Of a DNA stretch of 64,000 nt, positions 1 to 9,170 are shown one piece after another (position 1 is the first letter of the stretch; each line of letters opens with the position of its first letter). The notes under the pieces are model-generated. The model worked only from the letters and a program-made list of their open reading frames with translations. It was not told the DNA's origin and searched no databases. The position numbers and the translations under genes were made by a program. This DNA is from Pedobacter cryoconitis (GTDB taxonomy: Bacteria; Bacteroidota; Bacteroidia; Sphingobacteriales; Sphingobacteriaceae): NCBI RefSeq assembly GCF_003259615.1, contig NZ_QLLR01000001.1, positions 65,922 through 129,921 of the forward strand. The letters are read 5' to 3'.

Positions 1-338
1 CCTCAACGGGGGCTGCAAATTTCAAAGCAGTATTTCCAAATCCGGAAGCTAAATTATGGAGTGGTGCCAGTGCAACCATCAGAATCCCAACTCAGCTGAA
101 CGATGCGATTATGGTGCCTAAGTCCACAACTTTTGAGCTGCAGGGCAAGTACTTTGTCTTTAAAGTTGACCAGAAGAACATTGTTCACCATACTGCAATT
201 GACATTATGGAAGCTGTTACCGATAAAAACTATGTAGTAACCAAAGGACTGGCTGCAGGCGACCAGATAGTTACCGAGGGCCTGGGTAATTTAAAAGACG
301 GTATGAAAATCAAACCCAATCCTTCAACCCCGAAATAA
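1..338 (+). CDS. RND efflux adaptor (membrane fusion protein), C-terminal part
   Basis: This is the end of the periplasmic adaptor of a tripartite RND exporter. The frame is open from base 3, so the gene begins upstream of the window and only about 111 codons are visible. What remains is the last beta-barrel and membrane-proximal part, with the VTKGLAAGDQIVTEGL segment typical of the end of AcrA/MexA-family proteins. The ATG at 111 is internal and is not the start. The stop lies 8 bases before the permease start, so this is the first visible gene of an adaptor-pump-channel operon. The signal peptide and coiled-coil hairpin are outside the window, and so is any regulator. Confidence 0.9.
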   Translation, partial: STGAANFKAVFPNPEAKLWSGASATIRIPTQLNDAIMVPKSTTFELQGKYFVFKVDQKNIVHHTAIDIMEAVTDKNYVVTKGLAAGDQIVTEGLGNLKDGMKIKPNPSTPK

Positions 339-346
339 GCATAGAC

Positions 347-3300
347 ATGTTAAAGAAATTTATTGAAAACCCGGTACTGTCTACGGTCATATCGATCATT
401 ATAGTCATCCTGGGAATATTAGGATTAGTTTCCTTACCGATTTCCCAATATCCTGATATTGCCCCGCCTACAGTTTCTGTAACCGCTGCTTATCAGGGTG
501 CCAATGCCAATGTGGTGATGAAAAGCGTAATTGTTCCATTAGAGGAGCAGATTAACGGGGTAGAGAACATGACTTACATGACCTCTACTGCAAGTAATAA
601 CGGAAGTGCCACGATCACGATCTTCTTTAAACAAGGTACAGATCCTGATCAGGCGGCCATCAACGTACAAAACAGGGTAACCAAGGCGACCAGTCTGTTG
701 CCAGAAGAGGTGATTAAAGCCGGGATTACGACCAGTAAAGAGCTGAGCAGTCAGGCTTATAGTTTTTTACTTTACAGCAGCAATCCCGCCTATGACCAGA
801 AATTCCTTGACAATTACCTGAGGATAAACATCATGCCTCAGATGAAACGGGTAAATGGTGTAGGAAGTACGCAGATTTACGGCATGCAGGAATATTCGAT
901 GAGAATCTGGTTAAAACCAGATGCCATGGCTAATCAGGGTTTGATTCCTGATGATATTGTAGCTGCATTGAAGGAACAGAATATTGAAGCTGCGCCCGGT
1001 AAACTGGGAGAAAACAGCAATCAATCCGTTCAGTACACTTTGAAATATACGGGACGATTGGCGGAAGTCAAACAATTTGAAGACATTATCCTTCGCAGCG
1101 CTAAACAAGGTGGTTTATTACGCCTTAAGGATGTGGCACAAGTAGAATTTGGTGCACAAGATTATACAACTTCTTTGATTACACAGGGAAAAGTTTCTTC
1201 TGGGGGCGCGATCAGTCAAACTTCTGGTGCCAATGCCAGGGAGTTGATTATTGCCTGCGAAGACATCTTAAAAGAAGCTTCAAAAGACTTCCCTCCCGGT
1301 GTAACTTACCATACCTTCCTGAATGCCAATGACTTCCTGGATGCTTCGATTGAAAAAGTAATCTCTACGTTAGTGGAAGCATTTATCCTGGTTTTTATCG
1401 TTGTCTTTATTTTCCTCCAGGATTTAAGGTCAACTTTAATCCCTGCAATTGCAGTACCGGTAGCGATTATCGGAACGTTCTTTTTCCTGAAGCTTTTCGG
1501 TTTCACCATCAACCTGCTCACCTTATTCGCTTTAGTACTGGCCATTGGAATTGTGGTCGATGATGCGATTGTAGTCGTCGAAGCGGTACATGCGAAACTG
1601 GATCAGGGGGCAAAATCAGCAAAGAAGGCTACTATACATGCCATGAGTGAAATTAGTGGTGCAATTATATCCATCACGCTGATCATGTCGGCAGTTTTCC
1701 TGCCTGTGACTTTCATTACAGGTTCTGCAGGAGTATTTTACAAACAATTTGGATTAACCCTTGCAGTAGCGATTGTAATCTCCGCAGTAAATGCTTTGAC
1801 ACTGAGCCCTGCTTTATGTGCTATATTTTTAAAACCACACGGGCCGCAGGATCATACCCGCCCAAAAGGGTTCTTACCTAAATTCTATGCTGGCTTTAAT
1901 ACAGCATTTGAGGCAGTAACTAATAAATATATTGGAGGAGTCCGCTTTTTAATCCGTAGGAAATGGATTTCTATAGCCGGAATTGCGGTGTTTGCAGGGA
2001 TTTTTTATTTCCTGATCAAGACCACCCCTACCGGATTTGTACCCAATGAAGATAGTGGAGCCATTTTCGGAGACGTAATCCTGCCTCCCGCTTCTACTTT
2101 ACAACGAACAGAAGAGATCACAAATATGGTGGATAGTATAGCGAGGTCTATACCTGAAGTGGAACTTTCTTCCAGATTGGCAGGAATGGACTTAATCAAC
2201 GGATTTGGCGGCTCTTATGGTGCCCTGTTTATCCGCTTGAAACCATGGAAAGAACGAAAAGGTAAAAACCAGGATGTAACTAGTATTGTCAACCAGCTGT
2301 TTGCAAAAACAGGCCATATTAAAGGTGCTACGGTTATTTTCTTTGCTTCACCGACCTTACAGGGTTTTGGAAACAACAACGGGTTCGAAGTTCAGCTTCA
2401 GGATAAAACAGGTGGCAGTTATGCAAATTTCTCAGAAAACATAGGGAAATTTATGACTGCTCTGAATCAGCGTCCGGAAATTATGTATGCAGCAACGCCG
2501 TTTAATATTGGCTTCCCTGAATTGGAAGTGAATGTGAATGTGGCTAAATGTAAAGATGCCGGTGTGAATGTGAAAACTGTTCTGAACACGCTTCAAGGTT
2601 ATTATGGTGGATTGTATGCTTCAGATTTCAACAAGTTCGGTAAGCAATACCGGGTAATGATGCAGTCTCATCCCGATTACAGGGGTAAAGAAGCAGATAT
2701 TAATAAGGTATTCGTGAGAACTGACAAAGGATTAATGGCTCCGATCACGGAATTCGTAACCCTTAAAAAGACTTATGGCCCTGAGTTTATCAACCGCTTT
2801 AACTTGTTTACTTCTACTACAGTAACCGGAACGCCCAATAAAGGTTTCAGTTCCGGAGACGCAATTAAGGCAATTAACGAGGTTGCTGCACAGACTTTAG
2901 GCCGTGGTTATTCTCATGAATTCTCCGGACTGACTAAGGAAGAGCTTTCCAGCGGCAGCCAGACCACTTTAATCTTTGCACTTTGTTTGATCTTTATCTA
3001 CTTCCTGCTCAGTGCACAGTATAAAAGTTATATCCTTCCGCTGGCTGTGTTATTATCTTTACCAATAGGATTGGCAGGTGCATTTATTTTTGCTAAAATT
3101 TTCGGAGTAGATAACAATATCTTCCTGCAGATCAGTTTGATTATGCTGATCGGGTTACTGGCTAAGAATGCAATTCTGATCGTTGAATTTGCCCTGATGC
3201 ACAGATTAAGTGGCAGAAGCATTACCCAATCCGCTATTTATGGTGCAAAAGCAAGGCTAAGACCTATTTTAATGACCTCTTTTGCTTTCATTTTCGGACT

Positions 3301-3505
3301 GATCCCCTTAATGCTGGCTACAGGTGCGGGCGCGCTGAGCAATAAATCAATCGGAACTGCTGCTGTTGGCGGAATGCTGATCGGCACCGTGTTTGGCGTA
3401 TTTGTAATCCCTGTATTGTTTATTCTTTTCCAGGCTTTACACGAGAAAATATCAGGGGTTCATCCTCCTAAGCATGCCCCATCACCTCTTCCAGAGATCA
3501 TTTAA
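347..3505 (+). CDS. RND efflux pump permease, HAE1/AcrB family
   Basis: Inner-membrane proton-driven pump of a tripartite exporter, 1052 aa, the usual AcrB length. The N-terminus (MLKKFIENPVLSTVISIIIV) is the first membrane helix, followed by a large periplasmic domain, a middle membrane bundle, a second periplasmic domain and a last bundle. The proton-relay residues are present: the adjacent aspartates in GIVVDDAIVVVE (D405, D406) and the lysine in IGLLAKNAILIVEF (K940), which match AcrB D407, D408 and K940. It lies between an adaptor (8-base gap) and an outer membrane channel (20-base gap). Substrates cannot be told from sequence; drugs, dyes or bile-salt-like compounds are usual for the family. 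A paralogue is encoded at 49.8-53.0 kb. Confidence 0.96.
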   Translation: MLKKFIENPVLSTVISIIIVILGILGLVSLPISQYPDIAPPTVSVTAAYQGANANVVMKSVIVPLEEQINGVENMTYMTSTASNNGSATITIFFKQGTDPDQAAINVQNRVTKATSLLPEEVIKAGITTSKELSSQAYSFLLYSSNPAYDQKFLDNYLRINIMPQMKRVNGVGSTQIYGMQEYSMRIWLKPDAMANQGLIPDDIVAALKEQNIEAAPGKLGENSNQSVQYTLKYTGRLAEVKQFEDIILRSAKQGGLLRLKDVAQVEFGAQDYTTSLITQGKVSSGGAISQTSGANARELIIACEDILKEASKDFPPGVTYHTFLNANDFLDASIEKVISTLVEAFILVFIVVFIFLQDLRSTLIPAIAVPVAIIGTFFFLKLFGFTINLLTLFALVLAIGIVVDDAIVVVEAVHAKLDQGAKSAKKATIHAMSEISGAIISITLIMSAVFLPVTFITGSAGVFYKQFGLTLAVAIVISAVNALTLSPALCAIFLKPHGPQDHTRPKGFLPKFYAGFNTAFEAVTNKYIGGVRFLIRRKWISIAGIAVFAGIFYFLIKTTPTGFVPNEDSGAIFGDVILPPASTLQRTEEITNMVDSIARSIPEVELSSRLAGMDLINGFGGSYGALFIRLKPWKERKGKNQDVTSIVNQLFAKTGHIKGATVIFFASPTLQGFGNNNGFEVQLQDKTGGSYANFSENIGKFMTALNQRPEIMYAATPFNIGFPELEVNVNVAKCKDAGVNVKTVLNTLQGYYGGLYASDFNKFGKQYRVMMQSHPDYRGKEADINKVFVRTDKGLMAPITEFVTLKKTYGPEFINRFNLFTSTTVTGTPNKGFSSGDAIKAINEVAAQTLGRGYSHEFSGLTKEELSSGSQTTLIFALCLIFIYFLLSAQYKSYILPLAVLLSLPIGLAGAFIFAKIFGVDNNIFLQISLIMLIGLLAKNAILIVEFALMHRLSGRSITQSAIYGAKARLRPILMTSFAFIFGLIPLMLATGAGALSNKSIGTAAVGGMLIGTVFGVFVIPVLFILFQALHEKISGVHPPKHAPSPLPEII

Positions 3506-3525
3506 CATTATATAAACAGATTAAG

Positions 3526-4920
3526 ATGAAACCAATATATCACTCTTTCCTGATTCCTTTAGTAATCGTTTCAGGCTTATGGAGTTCTTGTAAGGTCACA
3601 CTACCTTATCAAAAACCTGCCATTTCCAATGCACCAAATTATCGGGATGCAGGTCTTTCGGATACGACAAACATAGCCGGACTGAAATGGTCTGCCATGT
3701 TCACCGATACCGTACTCCATCATTTGATTCTACAAGGTTTACAAGCGAATTTTGACTTGAAGATCGCTATTGAGCGCATCAACGAGGCAAAAGCAAACTT
3801 AAGAATGAGCAAAGCGGCCTTTTTGCCTGAAGTGAAAACCAATCTTTCAGTGAAGCAGTCTAAACTGGCCTACCCTCAAAGCTTTGGTATCTTTGATAAT
3901 TCTACACAGTACGATTTCGGTATGACCACAGCGTGGGAAATTGATGTCTGGGGTAAGTTAAGCAGTGCGAAAAAAGCTTCCTTAGCAGACCTTCTAGCCT
4001 CTGACGCTACTAAAAGAGCGGTACAAACACAGTTGATTGCCAATATTGCCAATTACTATTATGATTTACTGACGCTGGATGAACAGCTGGCGGTGACACA
4101 AAAAACAGCCCTGAACAGAAAGGCTGATGCAGAAGCGATTCAGCTGCTTTTTGAAAGCTCTGTCCTGAACGGGGTCGCAGTGGTACAAAGTGAGGCTAAT
4201 TATTATGAAGCCGATCTGGCTATTCCTGACATTGAACAGAAGATCAAAGAGACAGAACATGCGTTAAGCGTTTTGCTGGCCAGAGCACCCGGAAAAATCG
4301 AAAGGACATCCTTGCATCAGCAAAAGCTGGATTATGATTTAAAGCCTGGTATTCCTGCCCAGTTACTGGCTAACAGGCCAGATGTGCAACAGGCGGAGTA
4401 TGCTTTCAGAGCGGCATTTGAGCGGACTAATATTGCAAAAACCAATTTCTATCCTGCACTGACCATCACTGCAGCGGGAGGTTTTTCTAGTCTCACGCTT
4501 AAAGAATGGATAAACAGCGCCGGCTTATTTGCCAATATTGCGGGTGGTATTACCCAGCCGCTTTTCAACAGGGGCATCAATAAAGCAAAGCTGACAACTG
4601 CACAATCGCAGCAAAAACAAGCATTATACAACTTTGAACTGTCTCTTTTAAAAGCCAGTCAGGAAGTCTCTGACGCGTTATCGGTTTATCAGGCTGCCAC
4701 ACAAAAAGCTGGCAAAAGGCAAAAACAGTTAACGGCCCTGACAAAAGCAGTATCCTTTAACAAAGAGTTGCTGAATTATAGTAAGAATACAAATTATACG
4801 GATGTATTAACTGCCGAACAGAATCTGCTGACTGCAGAGCTTAAAGGCATTAATGATCAGAGCCAGAAATTACATGCAGTGGTTAATTTATACCGTGCAT
4901 TAGGTGGTGGGTGGAATTAG
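3526..4920 (+). CDS. Outer membrane efflux channel lipoprotein (TolC/OprM/NodT family)
   Basis: Outer membrane exit duct of the RND system, 464 aa. It starts with a lipoprotein signal (GLWSSC, lipid cysteine C22). The body has the two internal OEP repeats with alternating helices and strands, and ends with the family-typical NLYRALGGGW just before the stop. Conserved pieces such as TAWEIDVWGKL and NRPDVQQAEYAFRAA are characteristic of NodT-type channels. It is the last gene of the operon: a strong terminator hairpin follows. The other channel in this window (48.4-49.8 kb) shares the same end motif and overall plan, so both operons are copies of the same architecture. Confidence 0.95.
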   Translation: MKPIYHSFLIPLVIVSGLWSSCKVTLPYQKPAISNAPNYRDAGLSDTTNIAGLKWSAMFTDTVLHHLILQGLQANFDLKIAIERINEAKANLRMSKAAFLPEVKTNLSVKQSKLAYPQSFGIFDNSTQYDFGMTTAWEIDVWGKLSSAKKASLADLLASDATKRAVQTQLIANIANYYYDLLTLDEQLAVTQKTALNRKADAEAIQLLFESSVLNGVAVVQSEANYYEADLAIPDIEQKIKETEHALSVLLARAPGKIERTSLHQQKLDYDLKPGIPAQLLANRPDVQQAEYAFRAAFERTNIAKTNFYPALTITAAGGFSSLTLKEWINSAGLFANIAGGITQPLFNRGINKAKLTTAQSQQKQALYNFELSLLKASQEVSDALSVYQAATQKAGKRQKQLTALTKAVSFNKELLNYSKNTNYTDVLTAEQNLLTAELKGINDQSQKLHAVVNLYRALGGGWN

Positions 4921-4926
4921 GTTGTT

Positions 4927-4978
4927 CAGACAGCTGCAAAGATTACCTCCGGGTAGTTTTTGCAGTCTGTTTTTTTTA
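4927..4978 (+). terminator. Rho-independent terminator of the first RND operon
   Basis: An imperfect hairpin (CAGAC, 3-base bulge, TGCAAA pairing with TTTGCAGTCTG, plus an inner six-pair stem around TCCG) is followed by a run of eight T. It begins six bases after the channel gene stop. Confidence 0.85.
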
Positions 4979-5001
4979 ATTGTATTGCTTATCTTTATCC
5001 T

Positions 5002-5445
5002 ATGAACACGAATCCGACAAACAACCCTTATTATTCCAGAACGAATGACACCAAACTGGAAGTTTCCAATACGGAATGGAAAAAGATATTGCCTGCTGAT
5101 CTATACCATGTAGCAAGAGAACAGGGTACTGAACGTGCATTTGCCGGGAAGTATTGGGATAGTGAAGAAATCGGTACTTATTACTGTGCGGTTTGCGGAA
5201 ATGTCTTGTTTAAATCTGATGCCAAATTTGCCAGCAGCTGCGGATGGCCGAGTTTCTTTGAGACGATTAAACCCAGCAGCGTTATTTATAAAGAAGATAT
5301 TAGCTATGGCATGCGCAGAGTTGAAGTTATCTGTGGCCGTTGCGATTCACATTTAGGACATATCTTCAACGACGGCCCTGCGCCAACACATCAGAGATTT
5401 TGTATGAACTCCGTTTCTCTTGAATTTGAGCCTGATCAGCAATAA
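5002..5445 (+). CDS. msrB: Peptide-methionine (R)-S-oxide reductase MsrB
   Basis: Repairs oxidised methionine by reducing the R-sulfoxide, 147 aa, cytoplasmic. Two zinc-binding pairs are visible (CAVC and CGRC), as are the substrate-site motif CGWPSFF, the HLGHIFNDGP motif, and the catalytic cysteine in RFCMNS near the C-terminus. The frame runs open further upstream to a TTG at 4960, but that lies within the terminator of the preceding operon; the ATG at 5002 gives a normal MsrB N-terminus. The gene stands alone, with no msrA beside it. A 15-base near-perfect direct repeat of the last codons follows the stop. Confidence 0.95.
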   Translation: MNTNPTNNPYYSRTNDTKLEVSNTEWKKILPADLYHVAREQGTERAFAGKYWDSEEIGTYYCAVCGNVLFKSDAKFASSCGWPSFFETIKPSSVIYKEDISYGMRRVEVICGRCDSHLGHIFNDGPAPTHQRFCMNSVSLEFEPDQQ

Positions 5446-5465
5446 GTAAACCTGAGCAGCAATAA
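5431..5465 (+). repeat. Short direct repeat over the msrB stop codon
   Basis: CCTGATCAGCAATAA (5431-5445, the last codons and stop of msrB) is repeated as CCTGAGCAGCAATAA (5451-5465), 14 of 15 bases alike and 20 bases apart. It looks like a small local tandem duplication. No function is apparent. Confidence 0.6.
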
Positions 5466-5580
5466 AAACCCTGGTCCATAATCAGCTTCATACAGGACAC
5501 AATCTTGTTACCATTCAAAGGATAAAACCTTTTATGGCTACCTTTAATTTAGATTTATTTTTTATACCAACCCTAAATTA

Positions 5581-7161
5581 ATGAAAGCTATTCAAAAACA
5601 CTCTTATTTAAAGCATAGCACAAAAGCCTTTGTTATTTCCCTGCTGCTCACGGGAAATATCGGCTATGCACAAACCAAAAACCAGGTTATTGACAACATT
5701 GTAAAAGAAGCTACTGAAAACTCACAGTTAGAGAATCTTGCACATGAATTGATGGATGTAGTCGGCCCCCGTTTAGTGGGTTCACCGCAAATGAAACAAG
5801 CCAATGACTGGGCAGTAACGAAATATGCAGGCTGGGGAATTACCGCAAAAAATGAGAAATGGGGCGAATGGCGCGGATGGGAAAGAGGAATCTCTCATAT
5901 TGACATGGTTTATCCCCGTGTAAAATCTTTAGAAGGAATGCAGCTGGCCTGGAGTCCGGGTACTAAAGGAAAATCTGTAGTTGCAGAAACGGTAATCCTT
6001 CCGATGCTTGCTGATTCAGTTGCCTTTAAGAACTGGCTGCCAACAGTGAAAGGAAAGTTCGTTTTGCTTTCTATGAACCAGCCTACCGGAAGACCTGATT
6101 ATAACTGGGCAGAATTTGCTACGCCTGAATCCTTTGAGAAAATGAAGGCCAGCAGAGCTGCACAAACTACTGCATGGCTTGCCAATGTAAAAAAAACAGG
6201 CTTAACTTTAAAAACCTTACCTGCCGCATTTGAAAAAGCAGGTGCGCTTGGTGTAGTAACCAGTAACTGGTCAAATGGCTTTGGCGCAAATAAGATATTC
6301 GGGGCCAATACCAAAATTATTCCCACTGTAGACATTTCTTTAGAAGATTACGGACAATTGTACAGGCTGACTGAATCTGGAAACAAACCTAAAATCAGTG
6401 TTCATGTAGAATCTAAAGAACAAGGTCTTGTTCCGGCTTTCAATACAATTGCTGAAATTAAAGGCACAGAAAAACCTGATGAATATGTGATTTTATCTGC
6501 GCATTTCGATTCATGGGATGGTGGAACTGGTGCAACGGATAACGGTACCGGAACAATTACGATGATGGAAGCCGCAAGGATTTTGAAAAAGATGTACCCT
6601 AACCCTAAAAGAACCATTTTAATTGGACATTGGGGAAGTGAAGAGCAAGGTTTAAACGGCTCGAGAGCTTTTGTAGAAGATCATCCGGAAATCGTTAAAA
6701 ATATACAGGTCGTATTTAACCAGGATAATGGTACCGGAAGAGTCGTTAACCTTGCAGGACAAGGCTTCCTGAACTCCTACGATTACCTGGGCCGCTGGTT
6801 AACAAACGTACCGGAAAGTATCAAAAAACATATCACCACTAATTTCCCTGGTGCTCCGGGTGGTGGCGGTTCTGATTTTGCATCTTTCGTTGCTGCGGGT
6901 GCTCCTGCATTCTCTTTAAGTTCTAACAGCTGGTCTTATGGAACTTATACATGGCATACCAACAGGGATACTTATGATAAGATAGTATTTGATGATGTAC
7001 GCAATAACGCTACACTGACTGCAATCCTGGCTTATATGGCGAGTGAAGATCCGGTAAAAACATCGAGAGAAAAGGTTGTACTGCCCGTTAATTCCAGAAC
7101 TGGCGAACCAGGCACCTGGCCTCCGGTTGTAAAACCTACACGAAAAGGTGGAGTAAACTAA
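5581..7161 (+). CDS. Secreted M28 family zinc aminopeptidase/carboxypeptidase
   Basis: Exported metallopeptidase of family M28, 526 aa. Residues 1 to about 30 form a signal peptide ending GYAQ. The middle resembles a PA-type insert, and the catalytic domain begins near residue 290. Co-catalytic zinc ligands are visible: H308 and D310 in AHFDSWDGG, the bridging aspartate in ATDNGTG, the glutamate pair in GSEEQG, the aspartate in NQDNGTGR and the late histidine in WHTNRDTYD. The arrangement resembles carboxypeptidase Q-like M28 proteins, which release amino acids from peptides; the exact specificity is not readable. The gene is monocistronic, with a strong terminator 19 bases after the stop. 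Confidence 0.93.
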   Translation: MKAIQKHSYLKHSTKAFVISLLLTGNIGYAQTKNQVIDNIVKEATENSQLENLAHELMDVVGPRLVGSPQMKQANDWAVTKYAGWGITAKNEKWGEWRGWERGISHIDMVYPRVKSLEGMQLAWSPGTKGKSVVAETVILPMLADSVAFKNWLPTVKGKFVLLSMNQPTGRPDYNWAEFATPESFEKMKASRAAQTTAWLANVKKTGLTLKTLPAAFEKAGALGVVTSNWSNGFGANKIFGANTKIIPTVDISLEDYGQLYRLTESGNKPKISVHVESKEQGLVPAFNTIAEIKGTEKPDEYVILSAHFDSWDGGTGATDNGTGTITMMEAARILKKMYPNPKRTILIGHWGSEEQGLNGSRAFVEDHPEIVKNIQVVFNQDNGTGRVVNLAGQGFLNSYDYLGRWLTNVPESIKKHITTNFPGAPGGGGSDFASFVAAGAPAFSLSSNSWSYGTYTWHTNRDTYDKIVFDDVRNNATLTAILAYMASEDPVKTSREKVVLPVNSRTGEPGTWPPVVKPTRKGGVN

Positions 7162-7180
7162 TTTATAAATACGCTTAAAA

Positions 7181-7222
7181 AAGAAGCCGGCTCTTGAAAA
7201 ATCAAGAGCCGGCTTCTTTTTT
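7181..7222 (+). terminator. Rho-independent terminator after the M28 peptidase gene
   Basis: A perfect 16-bp stem (AAGAAGCCGGCTCTTG and its complement) with a six-base loop, running into TTTTTT. The A-rich 5' side would also let it act in the reverse direction. Confidence 0.95.
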
Positions 7223-7286
7223 AATATTATCCTTATGGAATTACCTGCATCAGCGCATCCTACCTGTATATTAAATAATAGCGTTT

Positions 7287-7754
7287 ATGAAAAACCCAAT
7301 ACTAGTTTGCATAGCTCTGGCCTCCACTGTGCTCTACAGTTGCAGTCAGGATAATGGTATAGACAAAAACCCGGAGCAGCCAAAGGCTACTACCTGCTAT
7401 ATGGCTGTAGACGGCAGAGATACAGCAAAGATGGAGCTTAAATCGTTCACCAAAGGAAAAGTAAGCGGAAATCTGGTGATCAATTATTATAAAAAAGATG
7501 ATAATCACGGAGAGTTTGAGGGCGCATTTAAAGGCGATACCCTATTCGTTATTTATACCTTTAAAATTGGTAAAAACGCTGTCGGCTATAAAAATCCGCT
7601 TGCCTTTTTGAAAAAAGACAATAAGCTTATCATGGGTATTGGAAAAATGGAAGGGGTACTGGGCAGAATATATTTCAGGAAAGACATTCCTATAGATTTT
7701 GCACAGGGGAGATTTACATATGCTCCTGTAACTTGCAAAAAGGAGCTTAAATAG
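7287..7754 (+). CDS. Small hypothetical lipoprotein
   Basis: A 155-aa protein with a clear lipoprotein signal (STVLYSC, lipid cysteine C19). The mature part is predicted to be mainly beta strands (for example GEFEGAFKGDTLFVIYTFKI) with a cysteine near each end (C37 region and the final TCKKELK), which could form a disulfide. It has no motif I recognise; similar small secreted Bacteroidota lipoproteins are usually of unknown function. It is flanked by terminators on both sides, so it is transcribed alone. The last codons and the stop form part of the downstream terminator hairpin. Confidence 0.8.
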   Translation: MKNPILVCIALASTVLYSCSQDNGIDKNPEQPKATTCYMAVDGRDTAKMELKSFTKGKVSGNLVINYYKKDDNHGEFEGAFKGDTLFVIYTFKIGKNAVGYKNPLAFLKKDNKLIMGIGKMEGVLGRIYFRKDIPIDFAQGRFTYAPVTCKKELK

Positions 7755-7768
7755 CTCCTTTTCTTTTA
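7738..7768. terminator. Bidirectional terminator between convergent genes
   Basis: AAAAGGAGCT (7738-7747), a five-base loop, then AGCTCCTTTT (7753-7762), followed by CTTTTAT on the plus strand and preceded by A-rich sequence. The left arm and loop contain the end of the lipoprotein gene, including its stop codon. It sits between that gene and the converging phosphoglycerate mutase gene. Confidence 0.85.
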
Positions 7769-7772
7769 TATC

Positions 7773-8483
7773 TTAACTGGTTTCTGATACCTCAGGGTGA
7801 AGAAAATACTTCCGTAAAGGAACAAAACTATCATCCATTTCATAAACCAGCGGAATACCGGTCGGCACTTCATAATTGACAATATCTTCATCAGAAAGCT
7901 GATCCAGATATTTGACCAGTCCGCGGAGCGTGTTACCATGGGCAGCAATCAAAATATGTTTTCCGCTTTTAAGGGCTGGTGAGATCTCATTCTGATAATA
8001 AGGGATAACCCTTTTCATCATCGTTTCCAGGCTTTCAGTTAAAGGTAAAAGTGATGGATCTATACCTGCATAGCGTAAATCCTGAAAGGGTGAGCGGATA
8101 TCTTCTGCAGTTAATGCTGGTGGAGGAACTGTAAAACTCCTTCTCCAGGTCAAGACCTGTTCCGCGCTATATTTCGCTATAGTATCTGCTTTGTTAAGTC
8201 CCTGAAGCGCACCATAATACCGTTCATTCAATTGCCAAGCTTTGACTTCAGGAATCCAGAGTGAATTCATTTCTTCCAATACAAGATGTAAGGTTTTGAT
8301 TGCCCTTTTCAGTACAGAGGTATAAGCGATGTCAAAGGTAAAACCTGCTTTGGCGAGTAATTGGCCGGCCTGCAAAGCTTCAGCTCTGCCTTGTTCACTT
8401 AAATCGACATCTTCCCAGCCCGTAAACCTGTTTTCAAGGTTCCATTCACTCTGCCCATGCCGGATTAAAACTAGTTTATTCAT
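7773..8483 (-). CDS. gpmA: 2,3-bisphosphoglycerate-dependent phosphoglycerate mutase
   Basis: Interconverts 3- and 2-phosphoglycerate in glycolysis and gluconeogenesis, 236 aa, cytoplasmic. The phospho-histidine motif [10 protein letters not shown] is at residues 6 to 15 (H9). [28 protein letters not shown] and the C-terminal [14 protein letters not shown] all follow the dPGM pattern, including the second catalytic histidine. Its length is within the usual 230-250 aa. It lies 48 bases downstream of an unknown gene that itself follows an ABC exporter pair, so it may be read through from that operon, or have its own promoter. Confidence 0.95.
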   Translation of the reverse strand: MNKLVLIRHGQSEWNLENRFTGWEDVDLSEQGRAEALQAGQLLAKAGFTFDIAYTSVLKRAIKTLHLVLEEMNSLWIPEVKAWQLNERYYGALQGLNKADTIAKYSAEQVLTWRRSFTVPPPALTAEDIRSPFQDLRYAGIDPSLLPLTESLETMMKRVIPYYQNEISPALKSGKHILIAAHGNTLRGLVKYLDQLSDEDIVNYEVPTGIPLVYEMDDSFVPLRKYFLHPEVSETS

Positions 8484-8531
8484 GAAATTTTATTTATGCT
8501 CCTTATAGAACATAAAAAACAAAGCTTTTGT

Positions 8532-9149
8532 TTAATTCGCCCTGTTTGAATAAATCTCTGAGATTTCCAGGTTCATTTTTTTTATTTCCTGAATCAGCTC
8601 GTGCAAAACAGCTACATCAGGATTAGCAGTATCCATAAACTCCAGTTCCTGAAAACCTTTCCCATACAACCCATCTTCCATCAAAAAATCATGGTCAATT
8701 TCTTGCTCAATAATCAGCTTGCACAAAAAGAAAAAAGAATTGGCAGTTAAAAAAGGTAATTCTGTAATCGCTACTTCAATACCCTCTTCGATAATCCCTT
8801 CTGCATAATTACATAAATCATAATAAAGCGAACAAGCCAGTTCATGAATACGCTCATCTGAATAAAGTTCATCCAGATCTATCCCATGTAACAGACAGAA
8901 AGTATCTACCGAAGCATCAATATAGGCTATAGAATCCCGGATAGCTTTAGAAATTTCATCATCCGAAGCCTCCAGAAGCTCAAAATACATGACTGGTGTA
9001 ACATCACTTTCATCCAGCCCTTTTAAGGCTTTAACTTCATTTTCTACAATAGAAAGATAACCGTATTCCGCAAATTTCATCGTAGAAAAACTCAATATGT
9101 GAATCACTATAGGTAAAATATCTTCCTGATTATATTTAGTAACTGCCAT
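8532..9149 (-). CDS. Hypothetical acidic protein downstream of ABC exporter
   Basis: A 205-aa protein with no signal peptide and no membrane segment. It is acidic and leucine/isoleucine rich and is predicted to be mostly alpha-helical (for example ESDVTPVMYFELLEASDD and IEEGIEVAITELPFLT). I do not recognise a family and no catalytic pattern stands out. It begins 21 bases after the stop of the second ABC exporter subunit on the same strand, which suggests co-transcription, and it is followed by gpmA. A cytosolic accessory or housekeeping role is possible but not supported by any motif. Confidence 0.75.
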   Translation of the reverse strand: MAVTKYNQEDILPIVIHILSFSTMKFAEYGYLSIVENEVKALKGLDESDVTPVMYFELLEASDDEISKAIRDSIAYIDASVDTFCLLHGIDLDELYSDERIHELACSLYYDLCNYAEGIIEEGIEVAITELPFLTANSFFFLCKLIIEQEIDHDFLMEDGLYGKGFQELEFMDTANPDVAVLHELIQEIKKMNLEISEIYSNRAN

Positions 9150-9170
9150 ATCTAATAATTTAAAGGGAAA

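Noticed and set aside
5135..5356. Alternative-frame open reading frame inside msrB
   Set aside because: It is a shadow of msrB, which has all its conserved motifs in the other frame.
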